Below are positions 11,769 through 23,113 of a stretch of DNA of 64,000 bases, piece by piece. The stretch covers positions 456,403 through 520,402 of the forward strand of contig NMRB01000122.1 in assembly GCA_002633025.1 (NCBI GenBank), written 5' to 3'. This DNA comes from Notospermus geniculatus (taxonomy: Eukaryota > Nemertea > Pilidiophora > Heteronemertea > Lineidae). A model generated the notes under the pieces. It was given only the letters and a program-made list of their open reading frames with translations. It did no database searches and was not told the origin of the DNA. Made by a program: the position numbers and the translations under genes. Each line of letters opens with the position of its first letter. Positions within the stretch are counted from its first letter, which is position 1.

Positions 11769-13214
11769 GCACAGTACGTGTAGCCACAGTCTGTGTTGTA
11801 GAATTCAAGCAACTTTTATCCGCCTCAAGTTGACTAACAATTGGTCATTTTGGTAACAAAGGCTTTTGTTTCCTTTTCAGCATCCACTCCCACCTGATGC
11901 GATCCAATCGGCACATTCCCTCAACAACTCCATCTCCTGGCAATAAATCTTGCTTGTTAAGGCAAAAAAGCTAGGAACTACATGTAGCTGGCAGGCAGCT
12001 ACATGTAGTGGTACATGTATGACTTGCAGGTGTTGAAATTACTCATAGGTTATCATTTTATTTTGCTCGAAACTTTATTACTGGTAGTTGACAGACAAAT
12101 ACATACAATGTCAGGTTCTGAGGTTCAGATGATTTCCCTGCAAGACTTCTTTTCTCTGCTGCCCGTGCATTAAAATGATGAAGATATTTTTTGTATCATG
12201 TTATAGTCTTATACTACATGTAGTATGTATTTTTATACGTGGTGAACCATTTGAACTTTGTTTATATGCACCAGCTTGCAAAACCCGAGTGGTGTGTACC
12301 GGTACACGATGTATCACAATCTGCCTCTTACTCAGTAGTTCTGTGCGTGGTGGTAAGATCCTGTTTTAAGTTTACATGTATCTTCCTTTATTCTAAAGTG
12401 TCTACGGGTACATGTATGACCCTTGATGTCCACCGCCAAGTGAGGCACTGGTGATTTATGTAGATAGGTTTGTGAGCGTGAAGTCATTTCATGAAGGATC
12501 ATGCACATGCTAGGTTTTAGTCTCCGAGACCTGATACCGCGCAATTTATCATGTGCATGTTATATTCCCGTAGTTTTAAAGGTATTGTGCATGACACTAT
12601 TGATTGCTTGAAGTTTCTGCTCTGTTTGACATGAAGTTACCTTGTGTATACTATATGTACTCCTGTAAATATTTTATGTGGGTTTGCTTACATCGACTTC
12701 TGTACATGCTGCGATTATTTTGTACCTACAGTAGCTCATGGCACCATGCGAGACAATTTGTACTCGTTTTATAACCATTACTTTAAGATTAAACGATTAA
12801 CAATACTCCTTTCGTGGCTCAGTCTATACAGTGTGTGGAGTTGAACAAGTTTGCTTTGAACCAATAGAACAATGTGTGAAGACCTCCCTGTATGCCACAA
12901 CCTTTGCCAAGTTCATTATCTCAGCCTACATAGATTGTGAATGGCCGATTCTTCTTCCATGCTAATCCCCAGCAAACCGGCAGGAATGCTGTTGCCTCAT
13001 CTCATCCATGCACTCCTTCACCGGTCTAATTTTGACAGTATATTCATCCATACATGTATTGGGTCGGATGTATCACTTATCTGACTTTAGCAAGAGAACA
13101 ATTGAAAACAGTAGCAAAGAAAGGCTCGTGTATTCTTCATGATTTATTATGATTCACTTGAAAAATTCTGTACATTCATCACATGATGGACGGAAAAACA
13201 CTTCATTTGGGGTG
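11769..13214. repeat. Second copy of the 1.4 kb direct duplication
   Basis: Counterpart of 9647-11031. Compared with that copy it has an extra block of about 30 bp near 12090 and one of about 38 bp near 12245. It is contiguous with DYNC2LI1 exon 10, so it is the copy that belongs to the gene as assembled (its 3' UTR and flank). Confidence 0.88.
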
Positions 13215-13263
13215 AAGGATGGTAACACTCAATGAATACATAAGTTTATGAAGGTTGAAGAAC

Positions 13264-16200
13264 TTAGTAACCATCAGCAGACATGGCAGCCGTTTCTTTG
13301 GCACGTCTTTCACACAGTCTTCGATACCTTTCCAGCTCCTGAAATGGAAACGAGAACATTGACAATCAGGATACACAATGAAAGCCATTTACAGTAGACT
13401 CTGAATGCAGTCTCACTGAAGCGTGTATTACTATCAATTGTTTGTTGAGTTTGTCAAGTAAATGTGACCTCGCCCTTGGTGGTGTAAACAACTACCGGTA
13501 TGCACAGTTGTTTCATCATTTGGTCTCCTGCATGGAGTACACATTTTTACCTCGTCTTTTTGTGATCTCAGGTTGTCTATTGCTGCTTCTTTATACTGAG
13601 CATCCATGGCCGGGTCGTCAGCCATTGATTGATCATTCAGCTTCTACAATGGTGAAAATGATAGATGTCAGTTATGTGGACAATACAAGTATGTGAAATC
13701 AAAACATGAACTTCGATGATGTATCTTTAGTAAAGCTGTCACTAACAGCAAATCAAATCCAGGCGAGGGTTCTTACCTCTTGTGGGAAAAATGTGACAAA
13801 GGCATGTTTCCAGAGATCCATAGGTGTTCTTGCATTTAACCTCCCAAGATCCCCTTCAGCAATTGGTGGCGAACCTGAAACAGATTACACATCAGCCAAT
13901 GCAGCTTGAAGTACGCATACAGTGTGTACTACATACTGCATGTTGTGGGACAGTACATATGCCTGTGGACTTGGCCAATCTTGCTTATTGCTGAGTAATG
14001 AGATGGCAGTAGTACACACTCAACAAGTAAAAGAGCAACATACCTATTTGAGAAAGGCAGTCGGCTCCAAATGGGATGGAGATGGGCTTGTTATGTTCAG
14101 TCTGTAATGTTTTACTTGGCGAGGTTCCGAAGAGAACGTTGCTGATAATGACACGAGATTTGTTCATGAGATTCTCTTGCTTCGTGCTGACAAACTGAAG
14201 AGTGGCTCCGTACATGTGGGCCACAAATCGTAATGTTTTACACACAACTTTCCTCTTCTCTGGGTCAAAGTCTTGGAATGTGTCATATTTTCCTCCTATT
14301 ATCACGAGTGGTATAAGGAAATGATCGATCATGTCTTTGTCCTGCAAAGGTGAACAAAAGAGATGAACTAATTGCAATGCAGTTACATGTATTTCAGATT
14401 GTAATATGGGTACTAACCTGTCGAAAAGTCCCAATTTCCATCCAGCCAATACACTTACCTGATGCTCCTCCCCAACTCTCTCAATAGCTCTCTTCCGAAG
14501 GGTTTCCTTCAGCTGGCTGTTTTGGCCGATTACCTCCTTCAATCTTGACTTGGCAGCATGCAGCATTGTCTCTAGTGTTACCCACAACTCATTTGGGAGT
14601 GAGAGGTCAAGAACCAAGAAAAGTGATGTGTGCCTGAAAAAGAAGCTCTGGAATTGTACCCGGTAATCCAAAGAGTGAATGCTTTTCCTAAAAGGCTTTA
14701 CACTATTTAGTGCCAAGCACATCCAAACTCACATAAGTCTTGGTTCAAAGAATGCTATTCAGGTATGGGGTAATGATGTCAGTCCCTGGGCCAAGTACAT
14801 ACTGCAACATGAGAGTACATGTATCAAGTTGATCAGGCATTCTATTCACTTACAGTATTGACTCTTCATTGATAGGAATGTCTATTAGCTTAGAAAGCCA
14901 GGTACCTCCTCCAAGCTCCCAGATATGTCCAACATCTTTGGCCTGCAACCAGAATGGGGAATCCTGTAGACTTGTATCACACAAAAGGCAGGATAAACAG
15001 CAGTGTTTAAAACAGGTGCAGTAGCAAACTGTTCGATATCAACATAAAGGAATCCTTTATGATATCAACTAATCATTTATACTTTTGAATCTCAGGTCGG
15101 AGCTAACACTGCAGGTGTGTTACTCCCCTGACCCCTCACTTACGATATTGTGACCCTTGGCTCTTCTCCCAAATGTGTATTCAAGTGCTGTAGTAGGTTT
15201 GGGGGCTTCATCCCTGCAGAGGAATAATATTAATGTAGTAATGGTAGTGATCCATTGTCAAGTTGTCAGAGATACTCAGTATGGGAGTGGTCTTTGGTCC
15301 AATGTGGCAGCCACCTGGAAGGGTAGACTACTGCATCATGGGTGAATGGGGAAGCTAAGTGTCTTCTATGCTACTATCATGGTAAAAACTGATCTTGGGA
15401 TGAGGACCAAATTAAGAAAAGACCATTTACCTATCAAGGAAGCGTAGGATTATTGAAGTTTTCCCCTGAAAAAAGAAGTTTCCACTGTCAATGAATTCTT
15501 TTTGTTTACCATGGTGCTAAGTAACAAAGGCAACATTTTCAAAAAATGACTCACTTGGACTGTTTAATATATCAATTCAAAATAATCAGCAGTATACATC
15601 TAGTCACAAAATAGATTCAATGTTCATCAGATTCTTTTGACTGACTAAAACCTTCTTACAATACATGTAGGCCTATCTCATATTGATGACACAGGCCTAC
15701 CGAGTTTTTGCTTCCAACAATAAGGACGGAAGATTCTTCACCAGCCTTCCCTTCCTCAACTTCAGCTGCCTTGGCCTGGGCTGCAGCAACATCCCAAATA
15801 GACTCCCTGAAAACATGTACACTTGTCTTAAATATGGAATGTCCTGCCTAGAGCACTATGCAGATACAATAAACAATACAGACAGACCAGACAGACATTG
15901 CAAAAGACAAGAATGAAATCATCAACAAAAAGGCCAGGGGCTGTTCATGTTTCGTCACTTCTTCTGTCTTCTTCTGTTCTGTTCTGATCTGAGACTGAGT
16001 TGTGATCCTTGCTTGGGAACCTTGTTGTGCTGCACAGAATAATTGTAGCAATGTGCAGCTTGCTTTTCCTAGCTTTCTCCATTTTCTCAACCTCAGGCTC
16101 AGATCCCTCAATTGATGAAAATAGCCCCCTTTTTGGGTGCACCCTGTACTGTAGTAGGCCTACTATAGATAAACGTCATTGATTGCGGACCATCTCGGGT

Positions 16201-18501
16201 GAAAACTGACAACACCAAAGGACACCTCTATTTCGAAACTTATTTGTAAAGAAACAGCTTTTATTTTTCATGTATCTGGGAGAAGATATTCCCTATTTTA
16301 CTAAAGTAACGAAATTCTAGAGAAAATCTGCTTTCGAGTCAGTAAAATATATGAGTTTTGCCACATGAAACAACTCCCCACCTGTGAAATTCGGCCGTGA
16401 CTTTCCACAGCGAGTGACGTCATGACGTCACGTCACAAAGTGAGCGTAGTGTCGGCCTGTACATCCGTGCATGCCAATGCAACGTCACGGGGGGACGTCA
16501 TGATGATTCCACGTTTTTATGTAAACATAGAAGTGCAAATTTTTCGTTTCCACGGCAGTCACGCAAAGACACATCCAGGTATAGATAAAAACTAACATCC
16601 ACTTTGATCTAGAAGCGCTGGGTAACACACTGATGTGCTTTGTGAAGGTATCCCGCCAGAAATAAATTCAAGGCGGCCCGTTAAAAAGAGGTTACCCTGG
16701 TCAAATCATGTAAACATGGTCCGCAATCAACGCCATCGATCTATAGTACTAGGCCCTATGTCAAATTCACTTATTTCATGATTTATTAGCCTTACCCTCG
16801 CGACATTGCTTTATTGTAACGACTACTGATGGAGTAGCAATTATCTACAGCCACTGTCAGCACTGATAATTCGATGAACTTAGAGAAAAATAACGTTATT
16901 TGGCCGTGTCATCCGCAAACTGACATGACAGCACTCCATGACATTCATGACATTGGAATTTCGTTTGTTACGCTAGTTTCACTGACCTCATCCAGATGGC
17001 GCTTTTTGTTCTGGCAGGACTTCACACGCTACTAAAACCAGCCGGAATTATGGAGAATTTGATCATATTTATGTTAACGTTAATGAAAGTTATAGCCTAC
17101 AAAACAATATATTTTGAGTGACAATATAAACCCTTACAAGTAAGTCACGTACATAAGTACGAATCGCCTATTTTTGCATGTCTGAGAATAAACTGCTGGA
17201 TTCATCTTATTTGCATATCAGAATGAGAAATCTTGAAAATCAGTGATANCAGGATAAACAGCAGTGTTTAAAACAGGTGCAGTAGCAAACTGTTCGATAT
17301 CAACATAAAGGAATCCTTTATGATATCAACTAATCATTTATACTTTTGAATCTCAGGTCGGAGCTAACACTGCAGGTGTGTTACTCCCCTGACCCCTCAC
17401 TTACGATATTGTGACCCTTGGCTCTTCTCCCAAATGTGTATTCAAGTGCTGTAGTAGGTTTGGGGGCTTCATCCCTGCAGAGGAATAATATTAATGTAGT
17501 AATGGTAGTGATCCATTGTCAAGTTGTCAGAGATACTCAGTATGGGAGTGGTCTTTGGTCCAATGTGGCAGCCACCTGGAAGGGTAGACTACTGCATCAT
17601 GGGTGAATGGGGAAGCTAAGTGTCTTCTATGCTACTATCATGGTAAAAACTGATCTTGGGATGAGGACCAAATTAAGAAAAGACCATTTACCTATCAAGG
17701 AAGCGTAGGATTATTGAAGTTTTCCCCTGAAAAAAGAAGTTTCCACTGTCAATGAATTCTTTTTGTTTACCATGGTGCTAAGTATCAAAGGCAACATTTT
17801 CAAAAAATGATTCACTTGAAGGACTGTTTAATATATCAATTCAAAATAATCAGCAGTAAAGTACATCTAGTCACAAAATAGATTCAAAAAAAAATCAATG
17901 TTCATCAGATTCTTTTGACTGACTAGGCCGCCTAGGCCTAAAACCTTCTTACAATACATGTGTATCTCATGATATTGATGACACAGGCCTACCGAGTTTT
18001 TGCTTCCAACAATAAGGACGGAAGATTCTTCACCAGCTTTCCCTTCCTCAACTTCAGCTGCCTTGGCCTGGGCTGCAGCAACATCCCAAATAGACTCCCT
18101 GAAAACATGTACTTGTCTTAAATATGGAATGTCCTGCCTAGAGCACTATGCAGATACAATAAACAATACAGACAGACATTGCAAGAGACAATGAAATCAT
18201 CAACAAAAAGGCCAGGGGCTGTTCATTTTTCGTCACTTCTTCCGTCTGTCTTCTGTGCTGTTCTGAGACTGAGTTGTGATCCTTGCTTGGGAAACTTGTT
18301 GTGCTGCACAGAATAATTGTAGCAATGTGCAGCTTCCTAGCTTTCTCCATTTTCTCAACCTCAGATCCCTCAATTGATGAAAATAGCCCCCTTTTTGGGT
18401 GTACCCTAAGGCCTAGGCCTACTGCTGTACGCATTGTCACGGAATAACGTCAAATTCACTTAGGCCTATTTCATGATTTATTAGCCTTACCCTCGCGACA
18501 T
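13264..18501 (-). CDS. DYNC2LI1: Cytoplasmic dynein 2 light intermediate chain 1 (ciliary IFT dynein subunit)
   Basis: Ten coding exons on the minus strand: exon 1 18491-18501 (or 16796-16806), exon 2 17993-18098 (15701-15806), exon 3 17692-17726 (15431-15465), exon 4 17405-17474 (15144-15213), then 14854-14942, 14459-14633, 14044-14341, 13777-13874, 13551-13643, 13264-13338. Using one set of exons 1-4 the phases close and give 349 residues, against about 351 in human. Exon 1 gives MSRG, then ESIWDVA. Exons 2-3 form the P-loop GSKNSGKTS. Further family blocks are [58 protein letters not shown] and the C-terminal [12 protein letters not shown]. The protein is the light intermediate chain of dynein-2, which drives retrograde intraflagellar transport. 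The alternative coordinates exist because exons 1-4 are duplicated. Confidence 0.96.
14989..17248. repeat. Copy A of a direct duplication carrying DYNC2LI1 exons 1-4
   Basis: Matches 17250-18926 except for scattered differences and an inserted element of about 0.6 kb at 16150-16756. It holds intact exons 4, 3, 2 and 1 of DYNC2LI1, with the same splice sites and open frame as copy B. The exon 2 difference I noticed is synonymous. It ends at a single N joined directly to the start of copy B, which is the signature of a false tandem join of two alleles. Confidence 0.92.
16150..16756. mobile_element. Non-autonomous DNA transposon, about 0.6 kb, present in only one duplicate copy
   Basis: The terminal inverted repeats of about 40 bp are ACTATAGAT...TTGATTGCGGACCAT at the left and ATGGTCCGCAATCAA...ATCTATAGT at the right. 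The equivalent place in copy B (about 18405-18455) lacks the block, so copy B approximates the empty site. The interior contains two GTGACGTCA-like motifs but no transposase frame. Confidence 0.85.
17249..17249. other. Single-N join between duplicate copies
   Basis: A lone N falls precisely where copy A ends and copy B begins. Confidence 0.95.
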
Positions 18502-18926
18502 TGCTTTATTGTAACGACTACTGATGGAGTAGCAATTATCTACAGCCACTGTCAGCACTGATAATTCGGTGAACATAGAGAAAAATAACTTTATTTGCCC
18601 GTGTCATCCGCAAACTGACAGCTCTCTACTCCATCTTCGTGGAATTTCGTTTGTTACGCTGGTTCCACTGACCTCGTCCAGATGGCGCCTTGGTTCACAC
18701 GCTAAAACCAGCCGGAATTCTGGATAATTTGATCATAGTTATGTTAACGTTATGAAAGTATTATCCTACAACAAAACGATATATTTTTAGTGACAATATA
18801 AACCCTATACAAATAAGTCACGTATAAAAGTACGAATCGCCTATTTTTGCATGTCTGAGAATAAACTGCTGGATTCATCTAATTTGCATATCAGAATGAG
18901 AAATCTTGAAAATCAGTGATACTCCA
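17250..18926. repeat. Copy B of the direct duplication carrying DYNC2LI1 exons 1-4
   Basis: Counterpart of 14989-17248, without the inserted transposon. It is contiguous with the KIFBP promoter, so it contains the DYNC2LI1 start that sits head to head with KIFBP. Confidence 0.92.
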
Positions 18927-19100
18927 AATTCCTGACGTCATATTCAATTTGCATAGCAGAATGCGAAATCATGAAAATCAGGATTTACCTCAATATTCAT
19001 GACGTAGTACACAATTTGCATAATAAGAAATCACGAAATCTGTTAGTTTCTTTTAACTGTGGCAGCCACAGTAATGACGTCATCGGGCAGCATTTCGACG
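18870..19100. promoter_or_regulatory. Divergent DYNC2LI1/KIFBP promoter with CRE and octamer motifs
   Basis: The two start codons are 765 bases apart and point away from each other. The interval holds two perfect TGACGTCA cAMP-response elements (18933-18940 and 19075-19082), a related TGACGTAG near 18999, and three ATTTGCAT octamers (near 18881, 18949 and 19012). They sit in a degenerate tandem repeat of about 65 bp built around GAAATC.TGAAAATCAG. That these motifs act on transcription is inferred. Confidence 0.55.
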
Positions 19101-19266
19101 AACAATCAACTTTATCTTTTTCAAATGAAGATAATTTGCCATTTTTTGGGATTGAAATTCAATTAATTAGTATTTGTAAAAATAACAACTAGATTACTAT
19201 TTTTTATGATAAATTTCTTTTACAAAGTCAGAAATCGCTACCACGGAGTAAATCATTAGCGTCAAA

Positions 19267-21207
19267 ATGGCTGCCGTTATCCAATATTTGACGGATAAAG
19301 GGTGGGCTTTATACCAAAAAGCGAAATATCTAACCGATGTAGAAAGTAAAAATGACCCTGAAAATGAACCTTATAGGTCCATGTACGAGGCAAGACAGTT
19401 GTGGTGTGAATTGAAAGCGAATATTGAACAAAGTCTCACTGAAATGGGAGGTGCTGGTGGTGACAACGTGCAACAAGACCAGGATCCCCAGCAGGAGGAA
19501 ACCGGGCCCGGCGGGGCAGTCCGTTTCCGGCCTTTGGTGGCAGTGCTGCACCTGCACATTGGAATGAACTATGCCGACACTGACGAAATTTCCACCGGAG
19601 AAGAACATTTAAGTAAATGCCTGTCTATGCTTGATGGGCAGGGAACGGATGAGGGCAGTTGTCATGTTATTCTGAGTGCTCTGAATCAGCTGGGTATTCT
19701 GTGGACTGGGAGACGCCACTTGGAGAAGGCACTTGACTATCTAAAGCAAGCTGAGAGTGTGTATCAGAAATATAAGCATCAAGTTGGTGGTGCTCCTTGG
19801 TACCCTGATGAACTATTCAATCCAGAGAAAGACAGTGAATCACGAGAATATAATGAACAAAAACGTGATGATTTGTTCGAAGAAACCTTCACAATGACTT
19901 TGTATTATCTTGCTCAAGTGTATGGGAAATTAGAAGAAAACAAGAAGTCAGCTCTTTACTGTCAGAATACACTCAAACGCCAGTTAGAAACTAAGAAATA
20001 TGATCCATATGAGTGGGCTCTTAATGCTGCGACACTCTCACAATACTACATTGTCAATGAGGATTTCCCAACAGCACGTCACTGCTTAGCCAGTGCTTCT
20101 GTTATATTCAGTGAAGTCCCTGGAGCAGACATCGCAGAATTTGGACCACCGCCTGAAAATTGTGGCCAGGCTGAGCTCAATGCTTATGAGAAGATTCCTC
20201 GTGCCAAGTCGGATCTAAAGCGCTGCTGGGCTAAGTATGGTTTGGCTCTGATGGAGTATTCGAGGGACAAAATGATGTTGGAGATTGAGGAAGAGGAAAA
20301 CCAAGCAGGCATTTCCAATAAAGATGATGATGGAGATGCATCCGATTCAAATAAAGCAACTGATCATGAAGATGGTGCATCTGCTTCAGGAGGTGCTGCA
20401 GGTGAAGCTGAAGATTGTGGTGATGAAGGGAAAAGAGATGGGACTGCTGCATATTTTGATCTTGATCTCACATCTGCTGAAGAGGTCGTCACTTGTGAAA
20501 GAGTTAAGAATTTCAGTGAAGCAAGGGGCGTGTTCCTCTGTGTGCAAAGGTGGTTGAATAGGGCCAAAGAATTTTACGTCTTAGATGAACATTGTACTGA
20601 CTACGTTGAAATAATTCAAGATTACAGTAAGGCATTTAAGATCCTGGCATTCTTTGAGCCAGACTTTGAAAGACAATGCAAAATGCACAAAAGGAGAATC
20701 ACTATGCTGACTGACACTTTGAACCAACTAAGCCAACAGCATTACCTGTTAATCTGTAGACAGCTGATATTCGAAATAGCTGAAGTTTACAGTGCACTTG
20801 TGGATACCAAACTTGCAATGGTAGAAATGCGTGGTCAACCCCCAACAATGCCTGTGGTTAAGAAGATCAATGGTCATGTGCTGGAATCCATCGAAAATTT
20901 CACCAGATATTTAGATTCACTGGGCAAACCACTTCCTGATGAATTATCAGAAAATGATGTCAGACCAGCCCTCATCGCTAAGTTCTGCAGCGGCCGACTG
21001 TATTCAAAGTTTATTGAATACTCGCCAACAAAAAGGCTGGAAAATATGAACTTGAGCCTGGAATGTTACCAGTTTCTTGTCGACTATTGTAAACGTCATT
21101 CAAATGCTGTTGATGTTGTGAAAACAGAATTAGAAGTTTGCCAAGAAATGGTTCAGTTGTTGCCATTGAAAATGGAGAAATTCAGAGGGCAGGTTAGTCT
21201 GATGTGA
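19267..21207 (+). CDS. KIFBP: KIF1-binding protein (KIF-binding protein)
   Basis: One uninterrupted exon of 646 residues (human about 621, spread over several exons). It starts MAAVIQYLTDKGWALYQKAKYL and ends with the family C-terminus CQEMVQLLPLKMEKFRGQV. The protein is helical and TPR-like. It binds the motor domains of several kinesins and blocks their attachment to microtubules, so it regulates axonal and organelle transport in the cytoplasm. Residues about 337-391 form an acidic, Gly/Ser/Asp-rich linker (LEIEEEENQ..., then DGDASDS...), and the conserved fold resumes at TAAYFDLDLTSAEEV. The ATG context (CAAAATGG) is good, and upstream lies the divergent promoter shared with DYNC2LI1. Absence of introns in a gene that is multi-exon in vertebrates could mean intron loss or a retrocopy, but the frame is intact. 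Confidence 0.96.
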   Translation: MAAVIQYLTDKGWALYQKAKYLTDVESKNDPENEPYRSMYEARQLWCELKANIEQSLTEMGGAGGDNVQQDQDPQQEETGPGGAVRFRPLVAVLHLHIGMNYADTDEISTGEEHLSKCLSMLDGQGTDEGSCHVILSALNQLGILWTGRRHLEKALDYLKQAESVYQKYKHQVGGAPWYPDELFNPEKDSESREYNEQKRDDLFEETFTMTLYYLAQVYGKLEENKKSALYCQNTLKRQLETKKYDPYEWALNAATLSQYYIVNEDFPTARHCLASASVIFSEVPGADIAEFGPPPENCGQAELNAYEKIPRAKSDLKRCWAKYGLALMEYSRDKMMLEIEEEENQAGISNKDDDGDASDSNKATDHEDGASASGGAAGEAEDCGDEGKRDGTAAYFDLDLTSAEEVVTCERVKNFSEARGVFLCVQRWLNRAKEFYVLDEHCTDYVEIIQDYSKAFKILAFFEPDFERQCKMHKRRITMLTDTLNQLSQQHYLLICRQLIFEIAEVYSALVDTKLAMVEMRGQPPTMPVVKKINGHVLESIENFTRYLDSLGKPLPDELSENDVRPALIAKFCSGRLYSKFIEYSPTKRLENMNLSLECYQFLVDYCKRHSNAVDVVKTELEVCQEMVQLLPLKMEKFRGQVSLM

Positions 21208-21465
21208 TGTGGTCCAGGAATGGTTTGAGTGGAGGTTCGTCATTTCCAAATATGAATAATATAGTCACTAATTATATAATGGACTGTGACGGTTGATAGC
21301 AAGTTACCATGTTTGCTGGATATATCCATATTCAAATCTGCCACAGGAAAAAAAGGCATGATTGGGTTGTGACCAGGTGATTGCTTTGTCGTAAAAATGG
21401 GCAGTAAAATTTCAGTCTGTATAGAAGAATGCGTGGGCAACTCTACTGCTTGTTTTTCAATAACC
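21208..21465. other. KIFBP 3' flank
   Basis: Presumed 3' UTR and spacer. No gene or repeat is recognised. Confidence 0.5.
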
Positions 21466-22465
21466 AATACTGCTGTTATTTCATTCTTTTAAAGCTGTAT
21501 ACAGACATGTGGAAAATGTTCGTGATTAGTGTCTCCATATCAAGTTCATTACCTCTTTATATGACCTGTTGACTTTCCATACCCCTATTACTTGAACTTT
21601 CATCTGAACTTTCATTGGCCAGGGAATATAAAGTTGGAAATGTCTTGGGGAGGACTGTGTTTCCACAACAACGACCATCCCCACAGAGCCCACCTTGTGA
21701 CGTTTTCTTTGATCCGTGCTGGGATGTCGATGAGACCAACCTTGCTGACACGTTGATCTAATAATAACACGTGAGGCCATGGTGAAGTCTTTGTGACAGA
21801 TGCCAACTTCAGTATGGCGTCACATCCTTGTGTGATAGAATGTATTGTAGGGTATAAAAGTGGTACAGTTCTAGCCCCTGAATATACATCTCCATGCAAT
21901 GTTGGCCATTTTTAAACTAAGGGGCTAGAATTGTACCACTTTACCCTAGTGCCTCTGACTTCCTGGTGTGATGTCCCCCTGTATTGTTTGTCTCTCTTGA
22001 GATTCCAATTCAAAAATAAAATTGTTGGGGGACATCCCATATGGAATGCAGAGGGGAGCAGCAAGACAGTGGATGGCCTTGTGAAATTAATAAAGGAAGG
22101 AAGAATCAAAGTGTTGTCCTCGTGTTTTAATACGAGAATAAAAAATTCAAAATACATAATTTGTGGCACCTTGCGTCCATATGAACATGAATCACATTCA
22201 AACGACTCAAGATGAAAATAATTAATAGGCTGATGACAGCAACTGGATTACATGTATTGTCATTGATCGTTCATAGCAGCTAGTTCAGACATGTCCGAGT
22301 CTGCATGCAAAGTGTCCCGTTTTAATCCTTAACTAGCGTGACCCCTGAGCTTGGTGAAAAGCCCCAACAAACATGACAAACTGTGCTAAATGGCGACAAT
22401 GACAGTTGCTGAATGTTTGTTGCATTAGATGGTCATGGTATTAGCTAGACCTCCTAATCCTTCCT
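21466..22465. repeat. First copy of a 1 kb direct duplication
   Basis: Matches 22558-23625 with scattered differences. It ends inside the sequence equivalent to the 3' end of the 23581-24255 reading frame, so it carries only a fragment of it. It is probably another haplotype duplicate or a local tandem duplication. Confidence 0.85.
21848..21948. mobile_element. Foldback element, about 100 bp (first copy)
   Basis: The left end TAGGGTA(TA)AAAGTGGTAC is inverted in GTACCACTTTACCCTA at the right. The same element occurs at 23018-23113 in the second duplicate copy. Confidence 0.85.
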
Positions 22466-22925
22466 TCATCATCATCATCATTTCGGACTCATGTTCCATT
22501 AGGAACTTTTCCGCTATGTTGTCAATCCTTGTTTGAAAGACCATTAGCACAGAGGCGAATACTGCTGTTATTTCATTCTTTTAAAGCTGTATACAGACAT
22601 GTGGAAAATGTTCGTGATTAGTGTCTCCATATCAAGTTCATTACCTCTTTGTATGACCTGTTGACTTTCCATACCCCTATTACTTGAACTTTCATCTGAA
22701 CTTTCATTGGCCAGGGAATATGAAGTTGGAAATGTCTTGGGGAGGACTGTGTTTCCACAACAACGACCATCCCCACAGAGCCCACCTTGTGACGTTTTCT
22801 TTGATCCGTGCTGGGATGTCGATGAGACCAACCTTGCTGACACGTTGATCTAATAATAACACGTGAGGCCATGGTGAAATCTTTGTGACAGATGCCAACT
22901 TCAATATGGCGTCACATCCTCGTGT

Positions 22926-23014
22926 GATAGAATGGGCGATTTCAAAGTTGGTGTTAACACACCGTTTACAATGCATTGTAAACACCATGTTAACACCAAC
23001 TTTGAAATCACCCA
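22926..23014. mobile_element. Foldback MITE, about 88 bp, present in only one duplicate copy
   Basis: Almost a perfect palindrome: GGCGATTTCAAAGTTGGTGT is inverted in ACACCAACTTTGAAATCACC, with TTTACAATGCATTGTAAA at the centre. It is flanked by AATG on each side, a candidate 4-bp target duplication. The first copy has no such block, so that copy marks the approximate empty site. Confidence 0.88.
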
Positions 23015-23017
23015 ATG

Positions 23018-23113
23018 TAGGGTAAAGTGGTACAATTCTAGCCCCTGAGTACATCTCCATGCAATGTTGGTCATTTTTAAACTAAGGGGCTAGAATTGTA
23101 CCACTTTACCCTA
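23018..23113. mobile_element. Foldback element, about 96 bp (second copy)
   Basis: The end TAGGGTAAAGTGGTACAATT is inverted at the other end, with arms of about 29 bp. It is the same element as at 21848-21948, so it inserted before the duplication or before the alleles diverged. Confidence 0.88.

Noticed and set aside
13434-13625. Separate short minus-strand gene
   Set aside because: It is DYNC2LI1 exon 9 with intronic read-through.
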